Positions 26,762-35,767 of a stretch of 64,000 nt of DNA are shown here, in pieces. Location: positions 5,146,001 to 5,210,000 of the forward strand of contig JACKHI010000001.1 in assembly GCA_020639075.1 (NCBI GenBank). The letters run 5' to 3'. Position numbers and translations under genes: made by a program. The notes beneath the pieces were generated by a model. The model saw only the letters and a list, made by a program, of their open reading frames with translations, did not search any database and was not told the DNA's origin. Each line of letters starts with the position of its first letter. Position 1 is the stretch's first letter. The stretch comes from Phycisphaerales bacterium. Lineage in GTDB: Bacteria > Planctomycetota > Phycisphaerae > UBA1845 > UTPLA1.

Positions 26762-29434
26762 CTACGCAGCTTCAAACGTGAATTGGCCTCCGTCGATGCC
26801 GACTCGGACCTTGTTGCCTTCGGCGAAGTCGCCGGCGAGCAGACGTCGGGCGAGCGGGTTTTCGATTTGTTGCTGGATAAGGCGCTTCAGCGGTCGCGCG
26901 CCGTACATCGGGTCGTAGCCTTCGTTGGCGAGTTTGTCCTTTGCTTCGTCGCTGAGTTCGAGCGTGAGTTCACGATCGGCGAGGCGCTTGCGAAGCGTTT
27001 CAACCTGAATGTCCACGATTCGGCGCAGGTCCTGTCGGCTGAGGCGATGGAAGATAATCGTCTCATCGATACGATTAAGGAATTCGGGGCGGAAGTGCTT
27101 CTTCAGTTCGTCCTTGACGGCCATTTCTATTTCAATGTCAGTCGCGATGTCGCTCTCGGCGACATTGGTCGACTTGGCGGCGCCACGGCCGCTGGCCTCG
27201 TTATATGCGTCACGGCTGGCAGCGTGCTCCGAGATCTGTTGAATGTGAGCGCTGCCGATATTGCTCGTCATTGCAATAATCGTATTGCGGAAGTCAACGG
27301 TTCGGCCGTGGCCGTCGGTTAATCGACCGTCGTCGAGGACCTGCAAAAGAACGTTGAAGACGTCCGCGTGCGCTTTTTCGATTTCGTCGAAGAGGATGAC
27401 GCTATAGGGGCGGCGATGGACGGCCTCCGTGAGCCGGCCGCCTTCCTCGAAACCGACGTACCCCGGCGGCGCGCCGATGAGTCGGGCGACGCTGTGTTGT
27501 TCCATATATTCGCTCATATCGATGCGCACGAAGGCGGATTCGTCGTCGAAGAGGAATTCGGCGAGGGACTTACAGAGTTCGGTCTTGCCGACACCCGTCG
27601 GTCCGAGGAAAAGGAAGGAGCCGATGGGGCGATTCGGGTCGCCGAGGCCTGCGCGGCTTCGGCGGACGGCGTCGGAGACGGCGCGAACGGCTTCCGTCTG
27701 GCCGACGACGCGATCGTGGAGTCGGTCTTCCATCTTGAGGAGCTTCTCGCGTTCGCCTTCAAGCATGCGGCTGACGGGAACGCCGGTCCATCGGCTGACG
27801 ATTTCGGCGATCTCTTCGGCCGTGACTTCTTCTCGCAGGAGACCGTCGCCGGCCGCGTGAAGATCGGCCAGCGTCTTCTCGCCTGCCGCGAGCCGCTGTT
27901 TGAGTTCGGGCAGTTCGCCGTAGCTGATGCGGGCGGCGCGTTCGAGCTCGCCGCGGCGCTGGGCATCCTCGAGTTCGTTCTTCCTGGCGTCGATTTCCTG
28001 TTGGAGCGCCTTCATGCTGTCGATGGCGGCGCGTTCGTTCTCCCACTTGGCGGTGAGCGCCGTGTTATGTTCCTGGAGGTCGGCGAGTTCGCGTTCGACG
28101 CTCTGCAGGTGCTTTCGGCTCGCCTCGTCTTTCTCTTTCTTCAGGGCTTCGCGTTCGATTTCGAGTTGCATGATGCGGCGGCGAAGCTGGTCGAGTTCCG
28201 TGGGCATCGAGTCGTTCTCGATTCGAAGGCGCGAGGCGGCTTCGTCGATGAGGTCGATGGCCTTGTCCGGCAGATGGCGATCCGTGATGTATCGCGCCGA
28301 AAGCGTCGCAGCGGCGACGAGCGCGCTGTCCTGAATGCGGACGCCGTGATGAGCGTCGTAGCGCGGCTTGAGACCGCGCAGGATGGCGATCGTGTCTTCG
28401 ACCGTCGGTTCCCCGACATAGACGGACTGGAAGCGTCGTTCGAGGGCTTTGTCTTTTTCGAGGTTCTTCCGGTATTCATCGAGCGTCGTTGCGCCGATGC
28501 AGCGAAGCTCGCCGCGCGCCAGGGCTGGCTTGAGCAGGTTGCCGGCATCCGGCGAACCTTCGGTCTTGCCGGCGCCGACGATCGTGTGGAGTTCGTCGAT
28601 AAAGAGGATGATCTGCCCTGCGGAGTCGATGACTTCGCGGACAACGGCCTTGAGGCGCTCTTCGAATTCGCCGCGGTATTTCGCGCCGGCAATGAGGGCG
28701 CCCATGTCGAGCGCGATGAGCTTCTTATTCTTGAGCGCATCGGGGACGTCGCCGTCGAGGATGCGTTGTGCGAGTCCTTCGACGATGGCCGTTTTGCCGA
28801 CGCCGGGTTCGCCGATGAGTACGGGGTTGTTCTTGGTGCGTCGCGCGAGGACCTGCATACAACGGCGGATTTCGTCGTCGCGACCGATGACGGGATCGAG
28901 TTTGCCCTGTCGGGCGATCTCGACGAGGTCCTTGCCGTATTTTTCAAGGGCCTGATAGGCGTCCTCAGGCGATTGCGATGTGACGCGGGCGCTGCCGCGG
29001 ATTTCCTTCAATGCGGCGAGGAGCGTCTCCTTCTTGGCGCCGCTGACGGAGAGGATTTCCTTGGCGTCGCTTTTGACATCAGCGAGTGCGATGAGGAGGT
29101 GCTCCGTCGAGACGTACTCGTCCTTCATGTCACGGGCGATTTTTTCGGCGGTTTGCAGGACATTTTGCGCGGCAAGGTTGAAGGAGAGCGAACCGCCGTG
29201 GACTTTGGGGAGCCGATCAAGTTCGGATTTGGTGATGGATCGAATCTGAGCGAGACCGGCGCCGGCCTTCTGGAGGATGGGCGCGATGATGCCGCCGTCG
29301 CCTTCCGCATCGCTGCCGGTCAGGACGGCAAGGAGATGGAGGGGCGTGACTTCGCTGTGTCCCGACGATTGGGCGAGTCGTTCGGTATTCTGTACGGCCT
29401 CGAGGGCCTTGATCGTGTATTGGTCGGGTCGCAT
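26762..29434 (-). CDS. clpB: ATP-dependent disaggregase ClpB
   Basis: 890 residues, slightly longer than the usual 857-870. The order is Clp N domain (1-145), first AAA+ domain with Walker A GEPGVGKTAIVEGLA near residue 206 and Walker B ILFIDELHT, the long coiled-coil M domain (about 400-540) that separates ClpB from ClpA/C, and second AAA+ domain with GPTGVGKTELCK near 611 and VILFDEIEKAH. It unfolds aggregated proteins together with DnaK in the cytoplasm. An insertion of about 30 residues, rich in Ala/Ser/Asp, lies in the second AAA+ domain (after HIQQISEHA), before KKHFRPEFLNRID. AAGGA lies ten bases before the ATG. No CIRCE element was seen upstream. Confidence 0.97.
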   Translation of the reverse strand: MRPDQYTIKALEAVQNTERLAQSSGHSEVTPLHLLAVLTGSDAEGDGGIIAPILQKAGAGLAQIRSITKSELDRLPKVHGGSLSFNLAAQNVLQTAEKIARDMKDEYVSTEHLLIALADVKSDAKEILSVSGAKKETLLAALKEIRGSARVTSQSPEDAYQALEKYGKDLVEIARQGKLDPVIGRDDEIRRCMQVLARRTKNNPVLIGEPGVGKTAIVEGLAQRILDGDVPDALKNKKLIALDMGALIAGAKYRGEFEERLKAVVREVIDSAGQIILFIDELHTIVGAGKTEGSPDAGNLLKPALARGELRCIGATTLDEYRKNLEKDKALERRFQSVYVGEPTVEDTIAILRGLKPRYDAHHGVRIQDSALVAAATLSARYITDRHLPDKAIDLIDEAASRLRIENDSMPTELDQLRRRIMQLEIEREALKKEKDEASRKHLQSVERELADLQEHNTALTAKWENERAAIDSMKALQQEIDARKNELEDAQRRGELERAARISYGELPELKQRLAAGEKTLADLHAAGDGLLREEVTAEEIAEIVSRWTGVPVSRMLEGEREKLLKMEDRLHDRVVGQTEAVRAVSDAVRRSRAGLGDPNRPIGSFLFLGPTGVGKTELCKSLAEFLFDDESAFVRIDMSEYMEQHSVARLIGAPPGYVGFEEGGRLTEAVHRRPYSVILFDEIEKAHADVFNVLLQVLDDGRLTDGHGRTVDFRNTIIAMTSNIGSAHIQQISEHAASRDAYNEASGRGAAKSTNVAESDIATDIEIEMAVKDELKKHFRPEFLNRIDETIIFHRLSRQDLRRIVDIQVETLRKRLADRELTLELSDEAKDKLANEGYDPMYGARPLKRLIQQQIENPLARRLLAGDFAEGNKVRVGIDGGQFTFEAA

Positions 29435-29821
29435 GGTTCAGCACGTCCTTTCCGGCAGCGCGGAGTCGGACCGGCGGCCGTAAAGAGGATATGCATGCGA
29501 CGTGCCAGCGCGGCCTGAGTGCAACTGACGCAGAAACGAAGGGATTCCTGGACGTAGATGTGCCAGATTGGCAGCGGAAACTGGCAGGAGGCAGCGAGAC
29601 GCTGGTCGGGGAAAACCCGTTGCCTTCGGTTGAAGGCGGCGCGGATTCGCGAGACCAGGTCATGCTCCGAATGGAATCAAGCGCCTGTATAGCGCTTACG
29701 TGGTTAAGCGCGTTCGAATTCGGGGAGTGCGGGCGAGACGCCCGCCTGAATAGACAATCCGTGCGGGCGAGACGCCCGCACTCCCCATGTCTTGCACGAC
29801 GCGCAAACCTGAGGAAGTGCG
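29435..29821. other. Intergenic region with nested inverted repeat
   Basis: About 390 bases upstream of clpB. Apart from the inverted repeat at 29722-29786 no gene or clear promoter was identified. The clpB promoter should lie near the left end. Confidence 0.4.
29722..29786. repeat. Nested inverted repeat
   Basis: The two 24-base arms begin and end GGGGAGTGCGGGCG and CGCCCGCACTCCCC. Each arm also contains its own small palindrome, GCGGGCG-aga-CGCCCGC. The arms are separated by 17 bases. Such units recur in planctomycete-like genomes as dispersed palindromes (from general knowledge). No T tract follows. Confidence 0.6.
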
Positions 29822-29980
29822 CTAACGATCGCGGACGATGACGCCGGGCGTCATGACATCGACGTGGCTTTTCAGCGCTTCTTCCATGCGGGCGAGCGTG
29901 ACTTCATCGAGTTCCAGCAGCATGTTCACGATCCGGTGAATCTGTGCGGCCTTCGTCTTGTTCGGTTGTGTCTGTTGCAT
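29822..29980 (-). CDS. Small protein of 52 residues, unknown function
   Basis: A short frame with an ATG at 29980 preceded by GGGGAC about eight bases upstream. The product starts MQQTQPNKTKAAQIHRIVNM and continues as a predicted amphipathic helical segment (LLELDEVTLARMEEAL), then ends HVDVMTPGVIVRDR. Codon choice is like that of the neighbours, and the composition (charged helix, no low complexity) is protein-like. There is no signal peptide, so it is probably cytoplasmic. I do not recognise the family; it might be a small regulator or adaptor. Confidence 0.55.
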   Translation of the reverse strand: MQQTQPNKTKAAQIHRIVNMLLELDEVTLARMEEALKSHVDVMTPGVIVRDR

Positions 29981-30414
29981 TTCTTTGTCCCCATGGCGTC
30001 CTCTTCGCCGGACGCTTGACCGATTGTAGGCAGCGAGTCCTGGGGAGGTGGACCGATAGGAGGGGACTTTTTTTCATGCAACGGCAGTTGCGATGACTTC
30101 ATCGATTAGGTCTTTGCGGGGCGGTCCGGTTTCAGCCTGCATGACGACTGGCATGCCTTATTCAAGGTCGGGTTGGCGACCCGCATTGCGATTTCCGATG
30201 TCCCGTGAAGAGCCCAAAAAAGAAGCCGGCGCTGCGTGGTGGTGGGCTCGCAGCGCCGGCAAAATGGGGAGGTAGGTGTTACGAACTAATCTAGGCGGAA
30301 ATCGCGATGCGCCAAGACGCGCAGCGTGAAGAGTTCGTGAAGTTGCGCTGCGGATACATGTGTCGGAATCGAACGCGTCCCATAAGGACCATTCCGGCAT
30401 TTGCGCCGCAGAGA
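29981..30414. other. Intergenic region with a terminator
   Basis: About 430 bases between two minus-strand genes. They contain the terminator at 30215-30260. A 26-codon minus-strand frame beginning MPVVMQAETGPPRKDLIDEV ends just after 30075, but it has no ribosome binding site, so I do not call it. Confidence 0.4.
30215..30260 (-). terminator. Rho-independent terminator
   Basis: A perfect 12-base-pair stem (GCCGGCGCTGCG at 30225-30236 with CGCAGCGCCGGC at 30249-30260) and a 12-base loop. On the minus strand it is followed by TTCTTTTTT. It lies about 155 bases after the stop of the minus-strand gene ending at 30415. Confidence 0.8.
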
Positions 30415-30852
30415 TCACTGCGCCGAATGTGAAACGGCCTCGACCATGTCTGAATAAACGCTTTTTTCGTCGAGTCCGACGATGAGATGTCGGAACCAGG
30501 TGCCGCGCATCGTTGCGCCGGGTCTCGTGACTTGAAACCAGACTTCGAGAACCGCGTCGCTGCGTTCATGCGACGTCAGGTAGGCGCGCATCACGTAGTA
30601 GCCGCCGTCATCGTCCATCAGGAATTCGTCGATTCGACGGCACAGGGTTTCAAGCAGCGCATTGCGATCGCGCGGGGCATAATTGCGTTCGTCTTCGCCG
30701 GCGACGGCGACGAGGTGTTCGGCTTCGTCGCGGGAGACGCACGCGAGGTCCGCGACGGCGGCGGCAATGTCGTCGCGATAGACGGCGGCGGAGGACTCCA
30801 TGCAGAGCCGGACGCGATCGGGCTGAAACGTCTGGGTGGCCATTGTCTTCAT
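30415..30852 (-). CDS. Conserved-looking hypothetical protein, 145 residues
   Basis: Soluble protein without signal peptide or membrane segment. The first Met at 30852 is chosen (MKTMATQTF); a second Met three codons later is equally possible because neither has a clear ribosome binding site. An alpha-helical N-terminal half (DDIAAAVADLACVSRDEAEH, ALLETLCRRIDEFLMDD) is followed by a beta-rich half (GYYVMRAYLTSHERSDAVLE, TWFRHLIVGLDEKS). I do not recognise the family. It is divergent from queC across 73 bases and ends at a strong terminator, so it is a single-gene unit. Confidence 0.6.
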   Translation of the reverse strand: MKTMATQTFQPDRVRLCMESSAAVYRDDIAAAVADLACVSRDEAEHLVAVAGEDERNYAPRDRNALLETLCRRIDEFLMDDDGGYYVMRAYLTSHERSDAVLEVWFQVTRPGATMRGTWFRHLIVGLDEKSVYSDMVEAVSHSAQ

Positions 30853-30925
30853 TGTATCCGTTTCGGCCGGGCTCGCGGCGCTGCCACAGATCGCACGCAA
30901 TCGGTTTTCACTCTATAGTGACGGT

Positions 30926-31588
30926 ATGAACGTTGTCCTGCTTCACAGCGGCGGCCTGGATTCGACTGTGCTGTTGTATCACCTTCGCCGTCAGGGTCAC
31001 GGCGTGCGCAGTCTGAGCGTCGATTACGGCCAGCGTCACGCCCGCGAACTGGCGGCAGCGCAGTCAATCTGCGATGCGACCGGCGTCGAACATCGCGCCG
31101 TCGATCTCGGTTCGATCGCGCCGCTCCTGGCGGGGAGCGCGCTGACGGATGCGGTTCCCGTCCCGCAGGCGGCGTACGATCTGGAAACGATGAAGACGAC
31201 AGTCGTTCCGAATCGCAACATGATCCTGATTTCGATCGCGACGGCGTGGGCGGTTTCGTTGAAGTACGACGCAGTGGCGTATGCGGCGCACGGCGGCGAT
31301 CACGAGATCTACCCGGATTGCCGTCCCGAGTTCGCCGCGGCAATGGATCGTGCGATGCAGCTTTGTGACTGGCACGCGGTGCGGCTCGATCCAGCGTTTG
31401 TCGGGAATTCGAAGGCGGACCTCGTCCGGTTGGGCGACGAATTGGGCGTGCCGTTCGAGCAGACGTGGTCGTGTTACCTCGGCGGCGAGGCGCATTGCGG
31501 GGCGTGCGGGACGTGCGTTGAGCGGCGTGCCGCGTTCAGGGCGGCGGGCGTCGTCGATCCGACGACTTATGTGTCGTCCGAAGGTTGA
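30926..31588 (+). CDS. queC: 7-cyano-7-deazaguanine synthase QueC
   Basis: 220 residues, the usual QueC length. It converts 7-carboxy-7-deazaguanine to preQ0 with ATP and ammonia in queuosine biosynthesis (family knowledge). The PP-loop ATP site SGGLDST is at residues 8-14. The GDHEIYPDCRPEF segment (about 124-136) is typical. The zinc site is C183, C191, C194 and C197 (WSCYLGGEAHCGACGTCVER). The ATG at 30926 gives the canonical N-terminus MNVVLLHSGG; the frame extends upstream, but that part overlaps the divergent gene. No queD or queE is adjacent. The RMD1-like gene follows after 23 bases. Confidence 0.96.
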   Translation: MNVVLLHSGGLDSTVLLYHLRRQGHGVRSLSVDYGQRHARELAAAQSICDATGVEHRAVDLGSIAPLLAGSALTDAVPVPQAAYDLETMKTTVVPNRNMILISIATAWAVSLKYDAVAYAAHGGDHEIYPDCRPEFAAAMDRAMQLCDWHAVRLDPAFVGNSKADLVRLGDELGVPFEQTWSCYLGGEAHCGACGTCVERRAAFRAAGVVDPTTYVSSEG

Positions 31589-31611
31589 GGCGATATCGGT
31601 CGGTATCAAGA

Positions 31612-32703
31612 ATGATCCAAATCGAAAAAGGGGCGTGTCGCGCCCTGTTCGCGTACGACGTCGGCTACGGGATTGACCTGGACGCCGTGGAACGTCTCGT
31701 ATCCGACGAGAAGCATCGCGAGCGGATTCGGCGATCGCAGCGCGTTCCGGAGTATTTCGAATTTTCCCCATTGCCGGTCAGCATCACGCGCGAGATCGGC
31801 GCTGTCGAACTCGGTCGATTCAGCACGCGTCCCACGATCGAGATGACGCTTTACGACTTCGGCGCCGTGTCCGTCGCGTTTTTCATACCGTTGACGTGCG
31901 CCATGCACGATGTCGTGGAACTGAGCGGCGAGCTCTGGGACAACCGTCTTCTGTTGAAGGCGTCCCGCGACGCCGTTGAGTCGCTGGTTCGGGACATACT
32001 CAGTGCGATCGATCGACCGGGCGTGTCGGCGATTGTCGAAGACTATGTCGTTTATCAGATTGCCGAGATTGCCGGCGGCCTGGCGACGCCCGACGTGGTG
32101 AATCAGTGCCGTCCTGCGCTGGCGCGAATCATCAGTGCGGAGGATGTCGATCATTCGCAACAGCAGCGCGAAGATCTGCTGTCGGGATGCGTTTCGTACG
32201 GTTCCGACGACGTGTCGTTTATCGATTGGCATGCGGCGATACTGTTCAATGCCGATGCGGACGATGTGCTTGCCGTGCTGGAGTACGTCAATGTCGAGAT
32301 GCTGGAGATGCGATTCCTCGACGATCAGCTCGATCGGGCGCTGGACGAAGGTTACAAGCTGACGCGGCCGCGTCGCTGGTGGCGGCGGGCGAACTTCCGC
32401 GCGGATCTCGCGCGGATCGCGGAGCTGCAACTCGACGGCGTGTCGCTATTCGAAGGCGTGAACAACGCGATCAAGTTGTTGGGCGATCAGTATCTCGCGC
32501 GGGTGTACCGCGTCGCGTCGGAGCACATGCATCTGAACGACTGGGATGCGAGCGTCATCCGCAAGCTGGAAGCGCTGGACAGCATCTACGGGAAGATGTC
32601 CGACTTGCAGAGCGCCCGCCGGAGCGAAACGCTCGAATGGATCATCATCGTGTTGATCATGTTTGAGATCGTGATCACGCTGGTCACGCTCAAGTCGCAC
32701 TAA
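31612..32703 (+). CDS. RMD1/YagE family (DUF155) membrane-anchored protein
   Basis: 363 residues. The start at the ATG 31612 (MIQIEKGACRALFAYDVGYG) fits the family, whose conserved domain begins with such a segment; a TTG at 31585 overlapping the queC stop is less likely. The middle (FIDWHAAILFN, VLEYVNVEMLEMRFLDDQLD, AIKLLGDQYLARVYRVASEH) matches DUF155. The C-terminus has LEWIIIVLIMFEIVITLVTL, the single membrane anchor that follows the RRSE segment in this family. Eukaryotic relatives (RMND1, Rmd1) are tied to mitochondrial translation and meiosis; the bacterial role is not settled. Probably cotranscribed with queC. Confidence 0.82.
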   Translation: MIQIEKGACRALFAYDVGYGIDLDAVERLVSDEKHRERIRRSQRVPEYFEFSPLPVSITREIGAVELGRFSTRPTIEMTLYDFGAVSVAFFIPLTCAMHDVVELSGELWDNRLLLKASRDAVESLVRDILSAIDRPGVSAIVEDYVVYQIAEIAGGLATPDVVNQCRPALARIISAEDVDHSQQQREDLLSGCVSYGSDDVSFIDWHAAILFNADADDVLAVLEYVNVEMLEMRFLDDQLDRALDEGYKLTRPRRWWRRANFRADLARIAELQLDGVSLFEGVNNAIKLLGDQYLARVYRVASEHMHLNDWDASVIRKLEALDSIYGKMSDLQSARRSETLEWIIIVLIMFEIVITLVTLKSH

Positions 32704-32813
32704 CGAGATACGGCAGTACGCGGATGCGCAATGATCGACCCAACTGACAGAAGGTTCGGCATACGGGGTGCACGTCGAGCGCGGACTTCAGGCGGTCGGT
32801 CGCAGGCAGTTAC

Positions 32814-35135
32814 CTACTGACCGATCAGTGCGTCGATCAATCCGCTGACGTCGCCGACGTCCAGATCGCTGTTGGCGTTGAAATCGCCCGCGCAGGACTG
32901 ATCGAATGTCGGGACGCCGAGCAGTGCCGTAACGAATGCCTGGACATCTCGCGAATCCACGTTGCCGTCCTGGTTGACGTCGCCGTCGGCGACGGGGCAG
33001 GGCGGCAGGCAGTCGATCGTTTCGACATTGAATTCGTCGATCGCGGCCTCAACGATTGATCCGTCGCCCAAGTCACCGGCGCGGAATCGAACGCGCATGT
33101 TCGGGCTGGGCGATACGAAGTCGCTGACGAGGAACTGCTTGAAGAACCAACCGCCGCCGCTCTCCGGTGTCGAGGGGCCGACCTGTTCGAGCAACGTCCA
33201 GTTGGCGCCGCCATCGTCGGAGATGTCCACGAAAAGGCTATCCAGGTTGGGACTGGCGCCCTGGTTGTTGGAGTACCAGCGCCAATAGCTGATCGTCACG
33301 AGGGATGCGGATGCGTCGAAGACGGGCGACGTCAGCGTTGTCGTCCCGCCGTCCACGTCTTCCGCGCCAGTCGCGCCGCCGACGGCGCCCTGTCCCGTCA
33401 CGAAACAGTGCGTGCCTGCTCCGGGCGTGACGTCGTTTTCGGGTTGGGCGGCCGTACCGTTCGGATCGACGCGCGTCCAGATGCCGAACGTCGCAGTGTC
33501 TGTCGGATCGCCGACGGCCCAGCCCATATCGGTTTCAAAATCATCGCTGAATTCGACGCCCTGCGAGTCGGCGACGATGCCGATGATCGGTGCGACTTCT
33601 CCCGTCGCCGGACCGCGCCATGTGAATCCGTTCGGCGTTTCGCCGCTGAAGAAATAGCGAACTTGTGAACCGCAGTCGAGGTTCGATGGAAAGACGGCCG
33701 TGAATTCGTCGGGGCCGGTCGGATCGAGGTCCGTGACGACGTAACCGCCGCCCGTGTCCAAATGAAACTTGATCTGATTGTTGACGAGACTGCTTCCCGG
33801 CGTGATTGCGACTTGAACGCGGAGCGTCTGATTGCTGGAAGCGACTGTGTCCGGCAGGCCATCGGGAAATGAAAACGACAGTTCCGGATCGCCCATGCCG
33901 AAAACGAACAGGCCCTTCTCGATATCGCTGCCGATGAGGACGCCGCTGGAAAAGTAGGGATAGTTGCTCCAGAGACCGTTGAATTCGGCCTGATCGTCCT
34001 CGGGATAGGTATCGAAATACGCCATCTCGGTCGGCGCCACGGGGTTCGTGGCGTCGTAGATGCGCAGACCGCTGCGGTAATTGGCCTCAAAGATGCGCCC
34101 CGGCATCGTGTAGAGGTTGTGGTCGATTGCTGACGTTCCGTTCGTGAATGTGCCGACTTCGGATGGATTGGCAAGGTCGGAGATGTCGATCACGCGCGTC
34201 GTCGTGGGCGTTCCGAAATCGATCTCGTCCAACTCGTCATTGACATAGAGATACTGTTCATCCGTCGATATCCAGCCCTGATGCGAGAACGAGGGCGATG
34301 AATACTGGAAAAATGCGATCTGGGTAATGTTCGACTTGTCAGTGACGTCGAGGATATTGACGCCGGGCGTCCCGCCGCCTGCACCGGACTCACTGAACGT
34401 GAATGCGACTTCGCGTCCTGCAAAAGCGCCCGTCGTCATCGTGACAATTTGCGCGTCGTGGACATAGCGCGTATTCCATTGGCCCACGAGCGTCGGTGTC
34501 GCAGGATTCACGTTGAGATCGTAAATGCGAAGGCCGACGACGCCGCCTCCGCCGCCAACGCGATAGAGATAGCCGCTGTTTTCGTTGACGGCGACGTTGT
34601 GCGTGGCCGTCGTGCCGCCGGTCGTGATCGTGTTCGCAAGCGTCACGGTTCCGCTATCAATCATGCTCAGGTCAAACACCTGGATTCCGCCGCCGCCTTC
34701 GCTGACGGCATAGGCGTAGGAACCGTAGGTCTTGATGTCGCGCCAGAGGCTGTTCGGGCCGGGTAGAAAACCGACGAGGACGGGATTCGTCGGCGACGTG
34801 ACTTCGACGAATGCCGTTCCATTCGAGGTGCCGATGACGGCATATTCGCGGTTCGAAGGCGACGTGTAGCCCCAGCAGTCGTTCGCGTTGGCGGCGCCTG
34901 CACTCAGCGAACCGAGCGGCAGCCAACTGAGCAGGTGCATTCCGCTCGATTGAAATTCGATGACGGACCCGGATCCGCTGCCGGGCGCGCCGCCGGCGAC
35001 GAACGGCGGCTGAGCATCTTCGAGAATCCGATGATCCTCATGGCCGTCTGACATGTCGGTGACTGCAAACACCAGGACGACGGCCAGTATGCGCACGAGC
35101 GCGCGGCGGCTGGACGAATGAACAATCGGCATCAT
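32814..35135 (-). CDS. Choice-of-anchor B (LVIVD repeat) exported protein with dockerin-like C-terminus
   Basis: 773 residues. The ATG at 35135 has GGGG before it and a signal peptide (RALVRILAVVLVFAVTDMSDG). Residues about 60-430 are LVIVD-type propeller repeats with the choice-of-anchor B hallmarks (CWGYTSPSNREYAVIGTSNG, SHQGWISTDEQYLYVNDELD, IDHNLYTMPGRIFEANYRSG). A beta-sandwich region follows, then a jelly-roll-like domain (FSDDFETDMGWAVGDPTDTA) of about 180 residues. The end, about 714-772, has loops DVNQDGNVDSRD and DFNANSDLDVGD with CAGD before the second. It stands apart from the main surface-protein island. Secreted or surface protein of unknown role. Confidence 0.85.
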   Translation of the reverse strand: MMPIVHSSSRRALVRILAVVLVFAVTDMSDGHEDHRILEDAQPPFVAGGAPGSGSGSVIEFQSSGMHLLSWLPLGSLSAGAANANDCWGYTSPSNREYAVIGTSNGTAFVEVTSPTNPVLVGFLPGPNSLWRDIKTYGSYAYAVSEGGGGIQVFDLSMIDSGTVTLANTITTGGTTATHNVAVNENSGYLYRVGGGGGVVGLRIYDLNVNPATPTLVGQWNTRYVHDAQIVTMTTGAFAGREVAFTFSESGAGGGTPGVNILDVTDKSNITQIAFFQYSSPSFSHQGWISTDEQYLYVNDELDEIDFGTPTTTRVIDISDLANPSEVGTFTNGTSAIDHNLYTMPGRIFEANYRSGLRIYDATNPVAPTEMAYFDTYPEDDQAEFNGLWSNYPYFSSGVLIGSDIEKGLFVFGMGDPELSFSFPDGLPDTVASSNQTLRVQVAITPGSSLVNNQIKFHLDTGGGYVVTDLDPTGPDEFTAVFPSNLDCGSQVRYFFSGETPNGFTWRGPATGEVAPIIGIVADSQGVEFSDDFETDMGWAVGDPTDTATFGIWTRVDPNGTAAQPENDVTPGAGTHCFVTGQGAVGGATGAEDVDGGTTTLTSPVFDASASLVTISYWRWYSNNQGASPNLDSLFVDISDDGGANWTLLEQVGPSTPESGGGWFFKQFLVSDFVSPSPNMRVRFRAGDLGDGSIVEAAIDEFNVETIDCLPPCPVADGDVNQDGNVDSRDVQAFVTALLGVPTFDQSCAGDFNANSDLDVGDVSGLIDALIGQ

Positions 35136-35344
35136 GGCAACCCCACTCTGTTGCTTGTTTCCAGGTATGCCCGGCCAGGTCGCGTTTGCGACGCCACCGG
35201 GATCAGACAGGCACCTATACCTTCCACTGGCATTTATCATAGCGGAACACGTGACGGGCCACAAAGAACTCGTGTGTCAATTTGCTCGCGGGATTTCGAT
35301 TGCGGGCGAAGATGCCACGTCATTGACGCGGCCGGATATTTGAC

Positions 35345-35767
35345 TCATTCCACTTTTCCGAGAAGAAACGAGATCACGAGCATCAGCAACACGCCCACGG
35401 TTAGCGCGACGAATCGCCGGTCGCGTTCGATTGTGAACATGACGATCGACGCGCAGACGCGGATGACGGGCGTTGTGATCAGCAGGAGAAGGCCGAGCGT
35501 GGTGATGGCGCGGCCCTGCAGTTGGATGAGTTGTCCTGGGAGTTCCGAGATCGTGTGCGGGAATACGGCGGCCGGTCCGGTCAGTCGCTTCAGGCCTTCG
35601 GGATCGGACAGAAATTCCGGATGACGGACAAGCGATGTGATTAGACCGACGGCAATGATCGTCGCGCTGACTGCGACGCCGACGCGCAGGATCAGGCCGA
35701 GCCGCTGCTCCGTTTTTTCGAGCGGCGTCATCGGTGTCGGCGCGGATGCGGGCGATGTTGTCGTCAT
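35345..35767 (-). CDS. DUF1634 family membrane protein
   Basis: 140 residues with three predicted membrane segments: LGLILRVGVAVSATIIAVGL, ITTLGLLLLITTPVIRVCAS and FVALTVGVLLMLVISFLLG. The family is commonly encoded next to TauE/SafE exporters, as here. Its ATG overlaps the stop codon of the tauE-like gene (ATGA), so translation is coupled. It is probably an accessory subunit of the transporter (inference from fusion of stop and start, and from family context). Confidence 0.85.
   Translation of the reverse strand: MTTTSPASAPTPMTPLEKTEQRLGLILRVGVAVSATIIAVGLITSLVRHPEFLSDPEGLKRLTGPAAVFPHTISELPGQLIQLQGRAITTLGLLLLITTPVIRVCASIVMFTIERDRRFVALTVGVLLMLVISFLLGKVE

Noticed and set aside
27368..29518. 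A 716-codon plus-strand frame antisense to clpB
   Set aside because: ClpB on the minus strand is unambiguous. The antisense frame has no known domain and follows codon-position GC bias.
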